A stretch of 54,614 bases of DNA from Mucilaginibacter sp. (lineage in GTDB: Bacteria; Bacteroidota; Bacteroidia; Sphingobacteriales; Sphingobacteriaceae), in NCBI GenBank assembly GCA_028287975.1, contig JAQBOP010000270.1:1-54614 (forward strand). Reading direction: 5' to 3'. This document shows positions 1 to 7,704 of this stretch, in pieces; position 1 is the first letter of the stretch, and every line of letters begins with the position of its first letter. The notes under the pieces are model-generated. The model was not told the DNA's origin and searched no databases. It worked only from the letters and a program-made list of their open reading frames with translations. The translations under genes were made by a program, and so were the position numbers.

Positions 1-1
1 A

Positions 2-181
2 GGTATGCTGATCGGTTTTTATATAGCAGGGTTAATATCTGATGCCTATAATTCGCCAACTGCAGGGCACGACTGGCACATGATCTGGCTGATCCCTGCC
101 GGTATTGCTGCTGTAGTAATGGTGTTGTTCCTGGTGTTCTTTAATGATAAAAGTAAAACCGAAGCACCGGTAAAAGCTTAA
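2..181 (+). CDS. MFS transporter, C-terminal end (partial)
   Basis: The window opens inside a reading frame whose last 59 codons encode a hydrophobic C-terminus. It reads GMLIGFYIAGLISD, then a loop containing HDWHMIWLIPAG, then a final membrane helix rich in Ala, Val, Leu and Phe, and a short charged tail ending EAPVKA. The pattern of a helix, a loop with HxW, and a last helix resembles nucleoside:H+ symporter (NupG-like) members of the major facilitator superfamily, which import nucleosides or sugars across the inner membrane. That subfamily call is inference, since only the end is visible. A strong hairpin terminator follows 18 bases after the stop, so this gene is transcribed apart from the downstream isomerase-like gene. 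Confidence 0.6.
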   Translation, partial: GMLIGFYIAGLISDAYNSPTAGHDWHMIWLIPAGIAAVVMVLFLVFFNDKSKTEAPVKA

Positions 182-199
182 CAGGCCTAAATAGCAATT

Positions 200-233
200 A
201 AAAGCGATGTGTTTTAAACTCATCGCTTTTTTT
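200..233 (+). terminator. Rho-independent terminator after MFS gene
   Basis: AAAAGCGATG pairs with CATCGCTTTT across an 11-base loop and runs into a stretch of seven T. It closes transcription of the transporter gene ending at 181. Confidence 0.85.
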
Positions 234-301
234 ATGTCTATACCGTACAATCAATCATAGATATTACTAATTTTAGCCAACTAAATACAAACACTAATTT
301 C

Positions 302-1177
302 ATGACAAATAGAAGAACGTTCTTAACACAGGCAGGTTTACTGTCGGCAGGGGTAATCATTGCGCCAAACTTATTATCGGCCAAACCTGTTAAAAATGTA
401 GGTCTACAGCTATATAGCTTACGCGACCAATTACCTAAAGACGTAAGCGGCGTTATTGCCAAAGTAGCGGCAGCAGGATACAAAGAAGTTGAGCCTTTTG
501 GTTACAGCAAAAGAGCTGGTTTCTGGGGTCTTGATGCTAAGGCTTTCAGCAGTTTGTTAAAAGCAAACGGTCTGACTACCCCAAGCGCGCACTATGATAT
601 GAACGAGTTTTTAGGTTCGGGCAAAATGGATAATTTTAACGATTATATCGAGGCGGCAAATGCTACCGGTCAAAGCCATATCATTATCCCATCAATAAAT
701 GGCGAGTACATTAAAACTGTAGACGAGTGTAAAGCTGTTGCTGACAAAATGAACAAAGCTGCCGAGATCTGCCAGAAATCGGGCTTAAAATTAGGCTACC
801 ATAACCATAATTTTGAGTGGAAGCCAATTGGCGATACTACTTTTTACGATACCGTTATTGATAACACTGATCCTAAGTTGGTAGCTATGGAGATGGATAT
901 TTATTGGGTGGTACGTTCGGGCAAAGATCCGTTAGAGCTGATGGCTAAGCACCCGGGCCGTTTTGAATTTGTACACATTAAAGATATGGACAAAACCAAC
1001 AACGGCTTAAATACCGAAATTGGTACTGGTACCATTGATTTTGTCAAGATCCTTGCCCAGGCAAAACAGGGCGGCGTAAAACATTTTATTGTTGAGCAGG
1101 AAAACTATACAAACATTGATCCTTATGTAAGTATTACGCAAAGTGCTAAGTATATAAAGGATAAGATAAGCATATAA
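302..1177 (+). CDS. Tat-exported sugar phosphate isomerase/epimerase-like TIM-barrel protein
   Basis: A 291-residue protein of the xylose isomerase-like TIM-barrel family, which includes sugar isomerases, epimerases and IolE/IolI-type enzymes. The N-terminus has a twin-arginine motif (RR at residues 4-5 in NRRTFL) followed by a hydrophobic stretch to about residue 27, so export by the Tat pathway is likely. Barrel landmarks are GLQLYSLRD near 34-42, GYHNHNFEW near 165-173, MEMDIYWVV near 196-204, FVHIKDMD near 223-230 and IVEQEN near 263-268; the His, Asp and Glu residues in these are the usual metal-binding and catalytic positions of the fold. The substrate cannot be read from the sequence. 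The preceding gene is a possible nucleoside or sugar permease, and in Sphingobacteriaceae such proteins are often found near uptake genes. Confidence 0.85.
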   Translation: MTNRRTFLTQAGLLSAGVIIAPNLLSAKPVKNVGLQLYSLRDQLPKDVSGVIAKVAAAGYKEVEPFGYSKRAGFWGLDAKAFSSLLKANGLTTPSAHYDMNEFLGSGKMDNFNDYIEAANATGQSHIIIPSINGEYIKTVDECKAVADKMNKAAEICQKSGLKLGYHNHNFEWKPIGDTTFYDTVIDNTDPKLVAMEMDIYWVVRSGKDPLELMAKHPGRFEFVHIKDMDKTNNGLNTEIGTGTIDFVKILAQAKQGGVKHFIVEQENYTNIDPYVSITQSAKYIKDKISI

Positions 1178-1190
1178 GCTAAAATAGGTG

Positions 1191-1261
1191 TCATGGTGAG
1201 CTCGTCGAACCATGGCGGGCAAAGGCCTTTACGCTCGTCCTTCGACAAGCTCAGGATGACA
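1191..1261. repeat. Interspersed palindromic repeat, GTCAT..GAGC type
   Basis: An imperfect inverted repeat: the left arm has GTCATGGTGAGCTCGTCGAA and the right arm TTCGACAAGCTCAGGATGAC, with a GC-rich centre. It lies in the gap between two same-strand genes and is immediately followed by a second element. Frames that read through it (minus strand, about 1123-1311) look like non-functional translations. Confidence 0.75.
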
Positions 1262-1271
1262 GCCCTAACAG

Positions 1272-1378
1272 CGTCATTGCGAGGAGCGAAGCGACGTGGC
1301 AATCTTTGCACGGCAGGCGGATAACTATCATTCGCTTAACTATCGCGCAGAGATTGCCACGCTACGCCCGCAATGACG
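1272..1378. repeat. Interspersed palindromic repeat, CGTCATTGCGAGG type
   Basis: A large imperfect inverted repeat. The left arm begins CGTCATTGCGAGGAGCGAAG and continues to GTGGCAATCTTTGC. The right arm carries the complement, with AGATTGCCACGC and ending GCAATGACG. The arms are over 30 bases each, with an AT-rich centre. A related single arm occurs at 47696-47743. Confidence 0.8.
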
Positions 1379-1394
1379 TTTTGTTTTAATAGGT

Positions 1395-1412
1395 TTTGAT
1401 AATGATATCAAA
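1395..1412. promoter_or_regulatory. Palindrome overlapping the ABC ATPase start codon
   Basis: TTTGATA-atga-TATCAAA has perfect 7-base arms with a 4-base spacer. The right arm ends on the A of the start codon at 1412. The position fits an operator or translational control site, but no regulator is identified. Confidence 0.3.
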
Positions 1413-2161
1413 TGATCACCATAGCAAACATTCATAAGGTTTTTAACAGGGGTAAGGCCAACCAGGTAAACGCGGTTAACGGGCTTGACCTGGTTATTAA
1501 TAATGAAGAGTTTGTGGTTATTGTAGGGTCGAACGGATCTGGCAAAACCACGTTGCTAAATCTGATCTCGGGCAGTCTTCTTCCTTCATCGGGCGCTATT
1601 ACTATTAATGGTGACGACGTAACTAAACTGGCCGATTACCAGCGCAGTAAATGGATAGCCCGTGTTTTTCAAAACCCTATGAGCGGTACGGCGTCCGAAC
1701 TGAGTATCCTGGATAATTTTAGGCTGGCGGCTATTCGTACTAAGGTTAAGGGTTTAACTATCGGTATTAATGAGACTTTTAAACAGCAGGTCAAACAAAA
1801 GATAGCCACGCTGGGCATGGGCCTTGAAAATAAGATAGAGCAACCTATGGGCACTTTATCAGGGGGGCAGCGCCAGGCATTAACCCTGTTAATGAGCGTG
1901 ATGGACGAGTGTAAGATCTTATTGCTTGACGAACCCACTGCGGCCCTCGACCCGCGATCGGCAGAAGTGGTGATGAGCACTGCCGATAAGTTGAGCAAAG
2001 AATTTAAACTGACCACAATATTAGTCACCCATAATTTAAAAGATGCCTACAATTATGGAACGCGTATTATCCAGATGGCAGAAGGCGCGATCATTAAAGA
2101 TATTGCCGCCAAACAAAAAGAACATTTAAAACAGAATGATCTGTTTGAGTGGTTTGGGTAA
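1412..2161 (+). CDS. ABC transporter ATP-binding protein (orphan)
   Basis: A 249-residue ABC ATPase with every core motif: Walker A GSNGSGKT at 39-46, a Q-loop in VFQNPMSGT near 85-93, signature LSGGQ at 149-153, Walker B ILLLDEP at 169-175, D-loop AALD and switch His at 207. The QNPMSGTA Q-loop and overall style resemble the ATPase of the putative amino-acid (tryptophan/tyrosine-type) uptake systems that pair with a permease and an ABC substrate-binding lipoprotein. Neither partner is nearby: the next genes are a small unknown and a convergent dehydrogenase. It must therefore work with subunits encoded elsewhere or be a leftover of an operon. A perfect palindrome overlaps its start codon. 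Confidence 0.85.
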   Translation: MITIANIHKVFNRGKANQVNAVNGLDLVINNEEFVVIVGSNGSGKTTLLNLISGSLLPSSGAITINGDDVTKLADYQRSKWIARVFQNPMSGTASELSILDNFRLAAIRTKVKGLTIGINETFKQQVKQKIATLGMGLENKIEQPMGTLSGGQRQALTLLMSVMDECKILLLDEPTAALDPRSAEVVMSTADKLSKEFKLTTILVTHNLKDAYNYGTRIIQMAEGAIIKDIAAKQKEHLKQNDLFEWFG

Positions 2162-2169
2162 TATCCACA

Positions 2170-2253
2170 GTCATGCTGAACTTGTTTCAGCATCTTAAAT
2201 CGTAACATCGTTGATATAATTGTGCTTTAAGGTACTGAACAGGTTCACGACGC
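2170..2253. repeat. Interspersed palindromic repeat, CATGCTGAA type
   Basis: The left half is GTCATGCTGAACTTGTTTCA, which itself folds as ATGCTGAA/TTCAGCAT. The right half has TTAAGGTACTGAACAGG and GTTCACGACG, an imperfect complement of the left. It lies just after the ABC ATPase stop and might also act as a 3' hairpin for that mRNA. Confidence 0.6.
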
Positions 2254-2297
2254 CTTAAGTTCTTTTTTGGCAGACTTATTGTATTCATCCAAACACT

Positions 2298-2540
2298 ATG
2301 ATGAACAACAATTTTCAAAACATATCTGATGCGTACCAACTGGTAAGTGGTGCTAAGATCAAAGGCAAAAAGCAAGACGAAATTTTCGAACTGGGCGAAT
2401 ACGATGCCAACAAAAGGGGATACACAGTATACCCGGTTGACAATGGTGTCAGATATGACGACTTTAGTGTAGTCGTAGCCGAAAAAGAACTAAAGAACAA
2501 TTTCCTGATAGAGGTAATAAAAACAAATATAGCTGCTTAA
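2298..2540 (+). CDS. Small hypothetical protein, 80 aa
   Basis: I do not recognise this protein. It is 80 residues, soluble and charged, with no signal peptide or membrane helix. The middle holds a run of Lys, Asp and Glu (KGKKQDEIFELGEYD) and a Tyr-rich segment (GYTVYPVDNGVRYDDF). The start could be either of two adjacent ATG codons at 2298 and 2301. It stands alone between a repeat element upstream and a second repeat directly downstream. Codon use looks like that of its neighbours, which makes a real gene more likely than not. Confidence 0.5.
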   Translation: MMNNNFQNISDAYQLVSGAKIKGKKQDEIFELGEYDANKRGYTVYPVDNGVRYDDFSVVVAEKELKNNFLIEVIKTNIAA

Positions 2541-2546
2541 AAAAAC

Positions 2547-2636
2547 TTTGTCATTTCGAGCATAGCGAGAAATCTATACATCTGCTATTTGCGCATGTAT
2601 AGATTTCTCACTCGTTCCTCGTTTCGAAATGACAAA
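2547..2636. repeat. Interspersed palindromic repeat, TTTGTCATTTCGA type
   Basis: A 90-base inverted repeat. It starts TTTGTCATTTCGAGCATAGC and ends TTTCGAAATGACAAA. The arms also share AGAAATCTATACAT / ATGTATAGATTTCT. It sits between convergent genes (unknown at 2298, dehydrogenase on the minus strand), where it could also limit transcription. Confidence 0.8.
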
Positions 2637-2641
2637 GGGAA

Positions 2642-3904
2642 TTATTTCTTATAAGTTATCTTAAAGATAGTGCCTTTATTGTCGTCGGTTACGTATAAAG
2701 ATCCGTCAGGGCCTTGTGCCAGTCCACACGGGCGGTGTACCGCGGCGCCTGAAGCCTTTTGTTCTGCAGTGCCGGCAAATCCATCAGCAAAAACTTCCCA
2801 TTTACCATCTGGTTTGCCATTTTTAAATGGCTGGAATACTACGCAGTAACCGTTTTGCGGTAATGGCGCGCGGTTCCATGAACCATGGAATGCGATAAAG
2901 GCTCCGTTTTTATATCTGGCAGGGAACTGGTTACCGGTGTAGAATAATAAGCCATCCGGAGCATAGTGGCCCGGATAGGCTGCCACAGGGTTGATATATT
3001 TAGGGTCTGCGCCTTTTATGCCGTCGCCGCCGTATTCAGGGCCCATCATGTTTTTGTGTTTTTGCCAGTCGTAATAAACATATGGCCAGCCTGCATTGTC
3101 TCCTTTTTTAAGCGCGAACATACATTCGGCAGGCAATTCGGCAGATTGTTGTTGGGTATATAGTTTAGGGAAAAGATCATGCAAAGCGTCGCGGCCATGC
3201 TGCATTACAAATAGTTGGTTGTCTTGCTGGTTCCAGGCAATGCCCACCACGTTTCTTAATCCCCAGGCATAATGAATGCCGTTGCCATAACTTTGGTCAG
3301 GTTTATTAGCTTTAAACTCCCAAATTCCGGCAGCCGAATCTAAAATAGAACAACCTGTCCTTTTTTTATCATACTCCTCGCAAATATTGCTGGGCGCGCC
3401 AATGTTTACATAAACGTTGCCATCATTATCAAGCGTAAGCGCTTTTGGCTGATGGTGGTCTATCTCGATCAGCCCGGTAACGATCCTTTCGGGCGCATCA
3501 GGATTGATCACTTCGTTTTTATCATTCAGTTTATAACGGTACACCGAATTTTTTGACGACGCATACAAATAACCATCTTTAACGGCGATGCCTGTACCGC
3601 CGTAATCGCCGAAACTGGTTTTTACAGTAGCCTTGCCACCTTCTTCGTGCAATACAATAATGCCTTTGCTTTTGCGGGTGCTGGCCATGTGCACATAAAT
3701 ATCATTTTGCGGCGTTACTACCAGGTGCCTTGCACTGCCCAGGTTATCAGCTATTACGGATACATTAAATCCGGCAGGTAAGGTAAGGCCAGCTTCGGCA
3801 GGTTTGTTTTTTACCGGCGGATCATTCTTTAAAGCATTCAATGATAAAAATCCACCTACTGCAACCAGCGGCAGTAGCAGTGAGAATATTGTTTTATTTT
3901 TCAT
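2642..3904 (-). CDS. PQQ-dependent sugar dehydrogenase-like (sorbosone/glucose dehydrogenase family) beta-propeller
   Basis: A 420-residue protein of the soluble glucose/sorbosone dehydrogenase family, six-bladed propellers that oxidise aldoses in the periplasm using pyrroloquinoline quinone. The chosen start (Met at 3904, MKNKTIFSLLLPLVAVGG) gives a clean signal peptide; an in-frame start 33 bases upstream only adds an unlikely extension. Supporting segments are HHQPKALTLDNDGNVYVNIG, GIHYAWGLRNVVGIAW, GWPYVYYDW, HYAPDGLLFYTG, IAFHGSWNR and the closing HRPCGLAQGPDGSLYVTDD. The His in HHQPK and the Arg in GLRN match family active-site positions. No PQQ synthesis genes are in the window. It is transcribed towards the repeat at 2547-2636. 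Confidence 0.8.
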   Translation of the reverse strand: MKNKTIFSLLLPLVAVGGFLSLNALKNDPPVKNKPAEAGLTLPAGFNVSVIADNLGSARHLVVTPQNDIYVHMASTRKSKGIIVLHEEGGKATVKTSFGDYGGTGIAVKDGYLYASSKNSVYRYKLNDKNEVINPDAPERIVTGLIEIDHHQPKALTLDNDGNVYVNIGAPSNICEEYDKKRTGCSILDSAAGIWEFKANKPDQSYGNGIHYAWGLRNVVGIAWNQQDNQLFVMQHGRDALHDLFPKLYTQQQSAELPAECMFALKKGDNAGWPYVYYDWQKHKNMMGPEYGGDGIKGADPKYINPVAAYPGHYAPDGLLFYTGNQFPARYKNGAFIAFHGSWNRAPLPQNGYCVVFQPFKNGKPDGKWEVFADGFAGTAEQKASGAAVHRPCGLAQGPDGSLYVTDDNKGTIFKITYKK

Positions 3905-4140
3905 GGCTATAAGTTTATCTATCAAAATTAAGCACAAATAATTCTAAAGCAACAACCATATAAAATATTATCAAAGCTTTTACAATCCGTTCGAAAATTT
4001 TGGTAAACGGAATTTAGTTTCTTTAATAATATTATATTCAGAATTTAATTCTTAATAATCAATAACATGCAATTTGATTAAAATGTCGTGATTAAACCAT
4101 GATAATTATTTAACGTCATAGAGGTATAAAAATTAAGAAT

Positions 4141-4881
4141 ATGAAAAAGATAGCTTTAATATCAGCAATAGCATTAAGTGGTTTACTTTTCAATACTGCA
4201 AATGCACAAATACACATAGGTTTTGGTATCCATATCAATACTCCGGCAGTTAGGGTTGTAGCGGCAACACCGGTTTATACCGATTACACTCCCGCAGATG
4301 ATTACTATTACCTGCCGGATGTGGACGCCTACTACAGCATGCCCGAAAAATGTTATTATTATAATAATGGCGATAACTGGGTAACCGCGGCTTACCTGCC
4401 CGGCGAATACCGCGACTACGATTGGAGAAGCGCCCGTCACTACGAAGTTCGGGCACGTCGCCCATATTTAAATGCCGATGTATACAGGGCAAGATATAGA
4501 GGGAACGCTTATAATTGGGGCCGTTACAATAATGATCGCAGGTATTATGCCCGTGACGATCGCAGGGATAATAATTTCAGGATTGACAGGCGGGATGACC
4601 ACCGTGGTGTAGCACATTCAGATGACCGTTTCCAACGCAACTTTGACCGTCGTCAACAAGACTGGTCAGCACCGAAAGGTAGAAATGATAACCGTCAACA
4701 AAACTGGAATAACGGTGATCAAGGCAGAAACGATAACCGTCAACAAAACCGGGATAACGGTAACCAGGGCAGAAATGATGATCATCAAGGTAGAAACGAT
4801 AACCGCGGGAGAGGCAATGACTCAAACGATCACTTCGCCGACTACCATGGTCAAAGCGGCCATAACAGGTTCAGGTCTTAA
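4141..4881 (+). CDS. Secreted Tyr/Asn/Arg-rich protein with tandem repeats
   Basis: A 246-residue protein with a signal peptide (MKKIALISAIALSGLLFNTA, cleavage near NAQ at 21-23). The first half is Tyr-rich (DDYYYLPDVDAYY, KCYYYNNGDNW), a composition seen in small exported Bacteroidota proteins of unknown role. The second half is an Arg/Asn/Asp/Gln-rich, probably disordered tail built from repeats of GRNDNRQQNxxNGxQ. It is highly basic and hydrophilic, so binding to polysaccharide, nucleic acid or the outer membrane is possible, but nothing shows it. It is a single-gene unit with its own terminator. The function is not recognised. Confidence 0.75.
   Translation: MKKIALISAIALSGLLFNTANAQIHIGFGIHINTPAVRVVAATPVYTDYTPADDYYYLPDVDAYYSMPEKCYYYNNGDNWVTAAYLPGEYRDYDWRSARHYEVRARRPYLNADVYRARYRGNAYNWGRYNNDRRYYARDDRRDNNFRIDRRDDHRGVAHSDDRFQRNFDRRQQDWSAPKGRNDNRQQNWNNGDQGRNDNRQQNRDNGNQGRNDDHQGRNDNRGRGNDSNDHFADYHGQSGHNRFRS
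4678..4815 (+). repeat. 45-bp in-gene tandem repeat
   Basis: Two full 45-base units (4678-4722 and 4723-4767) encode 15 residues each, starting GRNDNRQQN. Two shortened units follow, GRNDDHQ at 4768-4788 and GRNDNRG from 4789. The array probably varies in copy number between strains. Confidence 0.8.
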
Positions 4882-4906
4882 TATAATTTCCTCCATCATA
4901 TATCAT

Positions 4907-4941
4907 AGCGAAGCTACCGTAAGGTAGCTTCGCTTTCTTTG
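4907..4941 (+). terminator. Rho-independent terminator
   Basis: AGCGAAGCTACC pairs with GGTAGCTTCGCT around a 4-base loop and is followed by TTTCTTT. It terminates the secreted-protein gene ending at 4881 and probably also serves the convergent aldo/keto reductase gene. Confidence 0.85.
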
Positions 4942-4961
4942 TACATAATTGGGATAAGCTG

Positions 4962-5909
4962 TTAATACTGGCTTGCCTCGTTTAACAAGGCTATCGCTTC
5001 GGTATCTAAACTTAACTGTACCGCTTGTGTGGTATCATGCAATTGGCTAACAGATGTTGCGCTGGCAATAGGAGCGGTTATACCCGGGCGGGCAATTACC
5101 CAGGCAATAGCCACACTTGCCGGTGTGGTTTTATATTGAGCCGCTACCTTATCCAGCGCAACCAGTATCCTGGAGCCGCGTACATCAAAATATTTCTTCA
5201 CACTGCCGCCGCGCGGGCTTTTTGAAAGATCAGCATCCGACCGGTATTTGCCGGTAAGGAATCCGCTGGCTAACGAGAAAAAGGTAATTACGCCTATGTT
5301 GTTTTCAATGCAAAGCGGTTCCAGTTCTTCTTCATACCCTTTACGGTCATATAAATTATATTCGGGCTGCAGGGTTTCGTAACGGGTCAGGCCGTTTGCT
5401 TTGCTTACATCAAGCGCTTCTTTAAAACGTGCTGCACTGTAGTTGGATGCCCCAACTGCTCTAACTTTCCCCTGTTTGATCAGGTCAGTATAGGTTGAAA
5501 GGGTTTCTTCAAATGGCGTATTCTTATCATCGTCATGCGATTGATAAAGATCTATATAATCAGTTTGCAAACGCTTTAATGAATCTTCTACGGCCTTGGT
5601 AATATAGGATCTCGAAAGGCCTTTACCATCGCTCATTGGCTTACCCACTTTAGTGGCGATAATGACCTGGTCGCGCTTACCTGATCGTTTAAGCCAGTTG
5701 CCTATGATAGTTTCTGATTCGCCGCCTACGTTGCCCGATTTCCATTTAGAGTAAACATCAGCAGTATCAATAAATTCAAGCCCCGAATCAACATAAGCGT
5801 CCAATATTTCAAAGGATTGCTTTTCATCAATAGTCCAGCCAAACACATTGCCACCCAAACAAAACGGGCTAACCATAATGCCCGATTTGCCTAATTCTCT
5901 TTTTTCCAT
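4962..5909 (-). CDS. Aldo/keto reductase
   Basis: A 315-residue NAD(P)H-dependent aldo/keto reductase, cytoplasmic, reducing aldehydes or ketones to alcohols. The catalytic tetrad is visible: Asp48 and Tyr53 in EFIDTADVY, Lys87 in IIATKVG and His125 in DLYQSHDDD. The N-terminus has the usual GKSGIMVSPFCLGG turn, and the C-terminal cofactor loop has PASVAIAWV followed by IASATSVSQL. Length and motifs match the general stress or YajO/Tas-like branch, whose natural substrates are mostly unknown. It shares the minus strand with the small gene at 5929-6168, 19 bases upstream, so the two are probably co-transcribed. Confidence 0.9.
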   Translation of the reverse strand: MEKRELGKSGIMVSPFCLGGNVFGWTIDEKQSFEILDAYVDSGLEFIDTADVYSKWKSGNVGGESETIIGNWLKRSGKRDQVIIATKVGKPMSDGKGLSRSYITKAVEDSLKRLQTDYIDLYQSHDDDKNTPFEETLSTYTDLIKQGKVRAVGASNYSAARFKEALDVSKANGLTRYETLQPEYNLYDRKGYEEELEPLCIENNIGVITFFSLASGFLTGKYRSDADLSKSPRGGSVKKYFDVRGSRILVALDKVAAQYKTTPASVAIAWVIARPGITAPIASATSVSQLHDTTQAVQLSLDTEAIALLNEASQY

Positions 5910-5928
5910 AGTGATAAGTAAAAAAGCT

Positions 5929-6168
5929 TTAAGCGTGAAATTTCATTATTTGTTCAACCATTTCGTCAACCCAGCCAAACAGGTAAGGTTCTGTACCGGC
6001 AATTTTTTGCCAGTTACCATTTTCATCGGGTGCTATTACCAAATGCAGGGTATCGTCTATCGCGTCAAATTGATAAGCTCTTTTAAAGCTGCCGTAGGTT
6101 ATGTGTTTAATAATTCCGCTAATCGGCCCGTCTGTTCCAGTTAGGGTAGCGCTAAATTGTGGTTCCAT
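5929..6168 (-). CDS. Small hypothetical protein, 79 aa
   Basis: A 79-residue soluble protein without signal peptide or membrane helix, not recognised by family. It reads as alternating beta-strand-like segments (FSATLTGTDGPISGIIKHI, LHLVIAPDENGNW, YLFGWVDEMVEQIM). It lies 19 bases upstream of the aldo/keto reductase on the same strand and is probably the first gene of that operon. Confidence 0.6.
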   Translation of the reverse strand: MEPQFSATLTGTDGPISGIIKHITYGSFKRAYQFDAIDDTLHLVIAPDENGNWQKIAGTEPYLFGWVDEMVEQIMKFHA

Positions 6169-6252
6169 AGTTTGTTTATAACAGCTTTTTTACCACTTGT
6201 GTTTTACTAAATCTTTAGGTATTTAACTGTATTAAAAGGTGCGTAATAAACT

Positions 6253-6313
6253 CTTTACACGTTAGTAAAGAACACGTTCAAACTTTTTACGTTAAATTGG
6301 TATTACTAACCAA
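6253..6313 (+). promoter_or_regulatory. Two palindromes in front of the efflux operon
   Basis: CTTTAC-acgtta-GTAAAG lies at 6253-6270, and TTGGT-attacta-ACCAA at 6297-6313 ends 39 bases before the TolC-family gene. Both sit in the 184-base gap between divergent genes, where operators would be expected. No regulator gene is adjacent. Confidence 0.4.
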
Positions 6314-6352
6314 ATTAAAATTCAATAGCATAGTCTAAAACAAACTATCACA

Positions 6353-7696
6353 ATGCTGCTAAAGACAAGGTTCATCATTATACTGCTACTGCTATCAGGT
6401 TATACTAAGCTTTATGCGCAGGATAGTACATTGGTTGGTAAAACCATTAAATGGGACCTGACCCAATGTATTGAATACGCCAAGAAAAATAATATCCAGA
6501 TCAATTCATTGCGCCTGTCGAAGCAATTAAGCCAGCAGGAATTTGAATTGGCCAAAGCGGCTAAACTGCCTGATCTTTCAGGCTCGGCAACCCAAAACTT
6601 CGCGCATTACAATAACGGCAACAACGGAAGTAACGGTACAAGCTCGGGCTTTAGTGCATCGGGTAATTATGGGTTGAGTTCGTCGGTTATGCTGTATAAC
6701 GGCAACTATTTAAATAACAATATCTCACAGAAAAATTTGAGTGTACAGGCTGCCAACCTTAATATTCTGCAACAGGAAAACGATATCACCCTGCAAATAA
6801 CCCAGGCATATTTAGCCATACTGCTCGATAAAGAAAATATCATTTACGATACAGACCTGGTAAATACGGCCATTGCACAGGTAAAGCTTGAGCAACAACG
6901 CTACACCGTAGGCAGCGTGGCTCGTAAGGACCTGATACAACTGCAGGCACAGCAGGCATCCGACCAATATACGTTGGTGAACGTACAAAACTTGCAGCGC
7001 GGCGATCTGCTGACATTAAAACAATTATTGCTTTTACCGTCCGCTGTTTCGTTTGATATTGTCAGGCCGGATACCCTTATAACTGCCGGACAAAACGTTG
7101 CGCCATTGCGCGATGCACAAGACGTGGCCCTTAAAACCCGCCCCGAAGTACAAAGCGGCCAATTAGGTGTGCAGATAGCGCAATATGATGTTGTTAAAGC
7201 GACAGCAGGGTATAAGCCATCGTTAACAGCAGGTGGCTCAATTGGCTCAGGATATAATACCGGTGCCGGTAACGGCTATTTTGGCCAGTTTAACAATAAT
7301 TTAAATGAACAAATAGGCCTTACGTTGTCTGTGCCCATATTTACCAAACGCGTGGTTAAGACACAGGTTGAGGAAGCGAAGATCAACGTGGATCAGTCAA
7401 AACTTAACCTGCAAAATACAAAGTTTGTACTTTCTGAAAACGTAGAGCGTGCCTTTATAAACGTGCAGAACTCGCAAGGGCAATATGATGCCGCGTCCGA
7501 GCAATATAAATACAACCAGGAAAGCTATCGCATAGCAAACGAACAACTAAAAGTTGGCGTGGCTAATACCGTGGATTTTTTATTGCAAAAAAACCTTTTT
7601 GTGCAGGCGCAACAGGCTTTTGTTCAGGCAAAATACAATGTCATTTTAAGCTTAAAGATATATGATTTCTACAGGGGCGTACCCATTAAATTATAA
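6353..7696 (+). CDS. TolC family outer membrane efflux protein
   Basis: A 447-residue outer-membrane factor that forms the exit duct of a tripartite efflux pump. It has a signal peptide (to about residue 23, ending KLYAQ) and the family's two internally related halves. These are long amphipathic helices rich in Gln, Ala and Asn, with the typical CIEYAKKNN near 38-46 and a second-half copy starting near ALKTRPEV. A Gly/Asn/Ser-rich stretch near 90-115 fits the outer-membrane beta segment. It is the first gene of a four-gene operon: the adaptor follows after 8 bases, and ATPase and permease then overlap by 4 bases each. It probably docks onto that MacAB-like pump. Confidence 0.9.
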   Translation: MLLKTRFIIILLLLSGYTKLYAQDSTLVGKTIKWDLTQCIEYAKKNNIQINSLRLSKQLSQQEFELAKAAKLPDLSGSATQNFAHYNNGNNGSNGTSSGFSASGNYGLSSSVMLYNGNYLNNNISQKNLSVQAANLNILQQENDITLQITQAYLAILLDKENIIYDTDLVNTAIAQVKLEQQRYTVGSVARKDLIQLQAQQASDQYTLVNVQNLQRGDLLTLKQLLLLPSAVSFDIVRPDTLITAGQNVAPLRDAQDVALKTRPEVQSGQLGVQIAQYDVVKATAGYKPSLTAGGSIGSGYNTGAGNGYFGQFNNNLNEQIGLTLSVPIFTKRVVKTQVEEAKINVDQSKLNLQNTKFVLSENVERAFINVQNSQGQYDAASEQYKYNQESYRIANEQLKVGVANTVDFLLQKNLFVQAQQAFVQAKYNVILSLKIYDFYRGVPIKL

Positions 7697-7704
7697 CACC
7701 GGTT

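Noticed and set aside
1123-1311. A 62-codon minus-strand frame
   Set aside because: It is a translation of two palindromic repeat elements (Arg/Asp/Ser-rich residues typical of such artefacts) and has no conserved domain.
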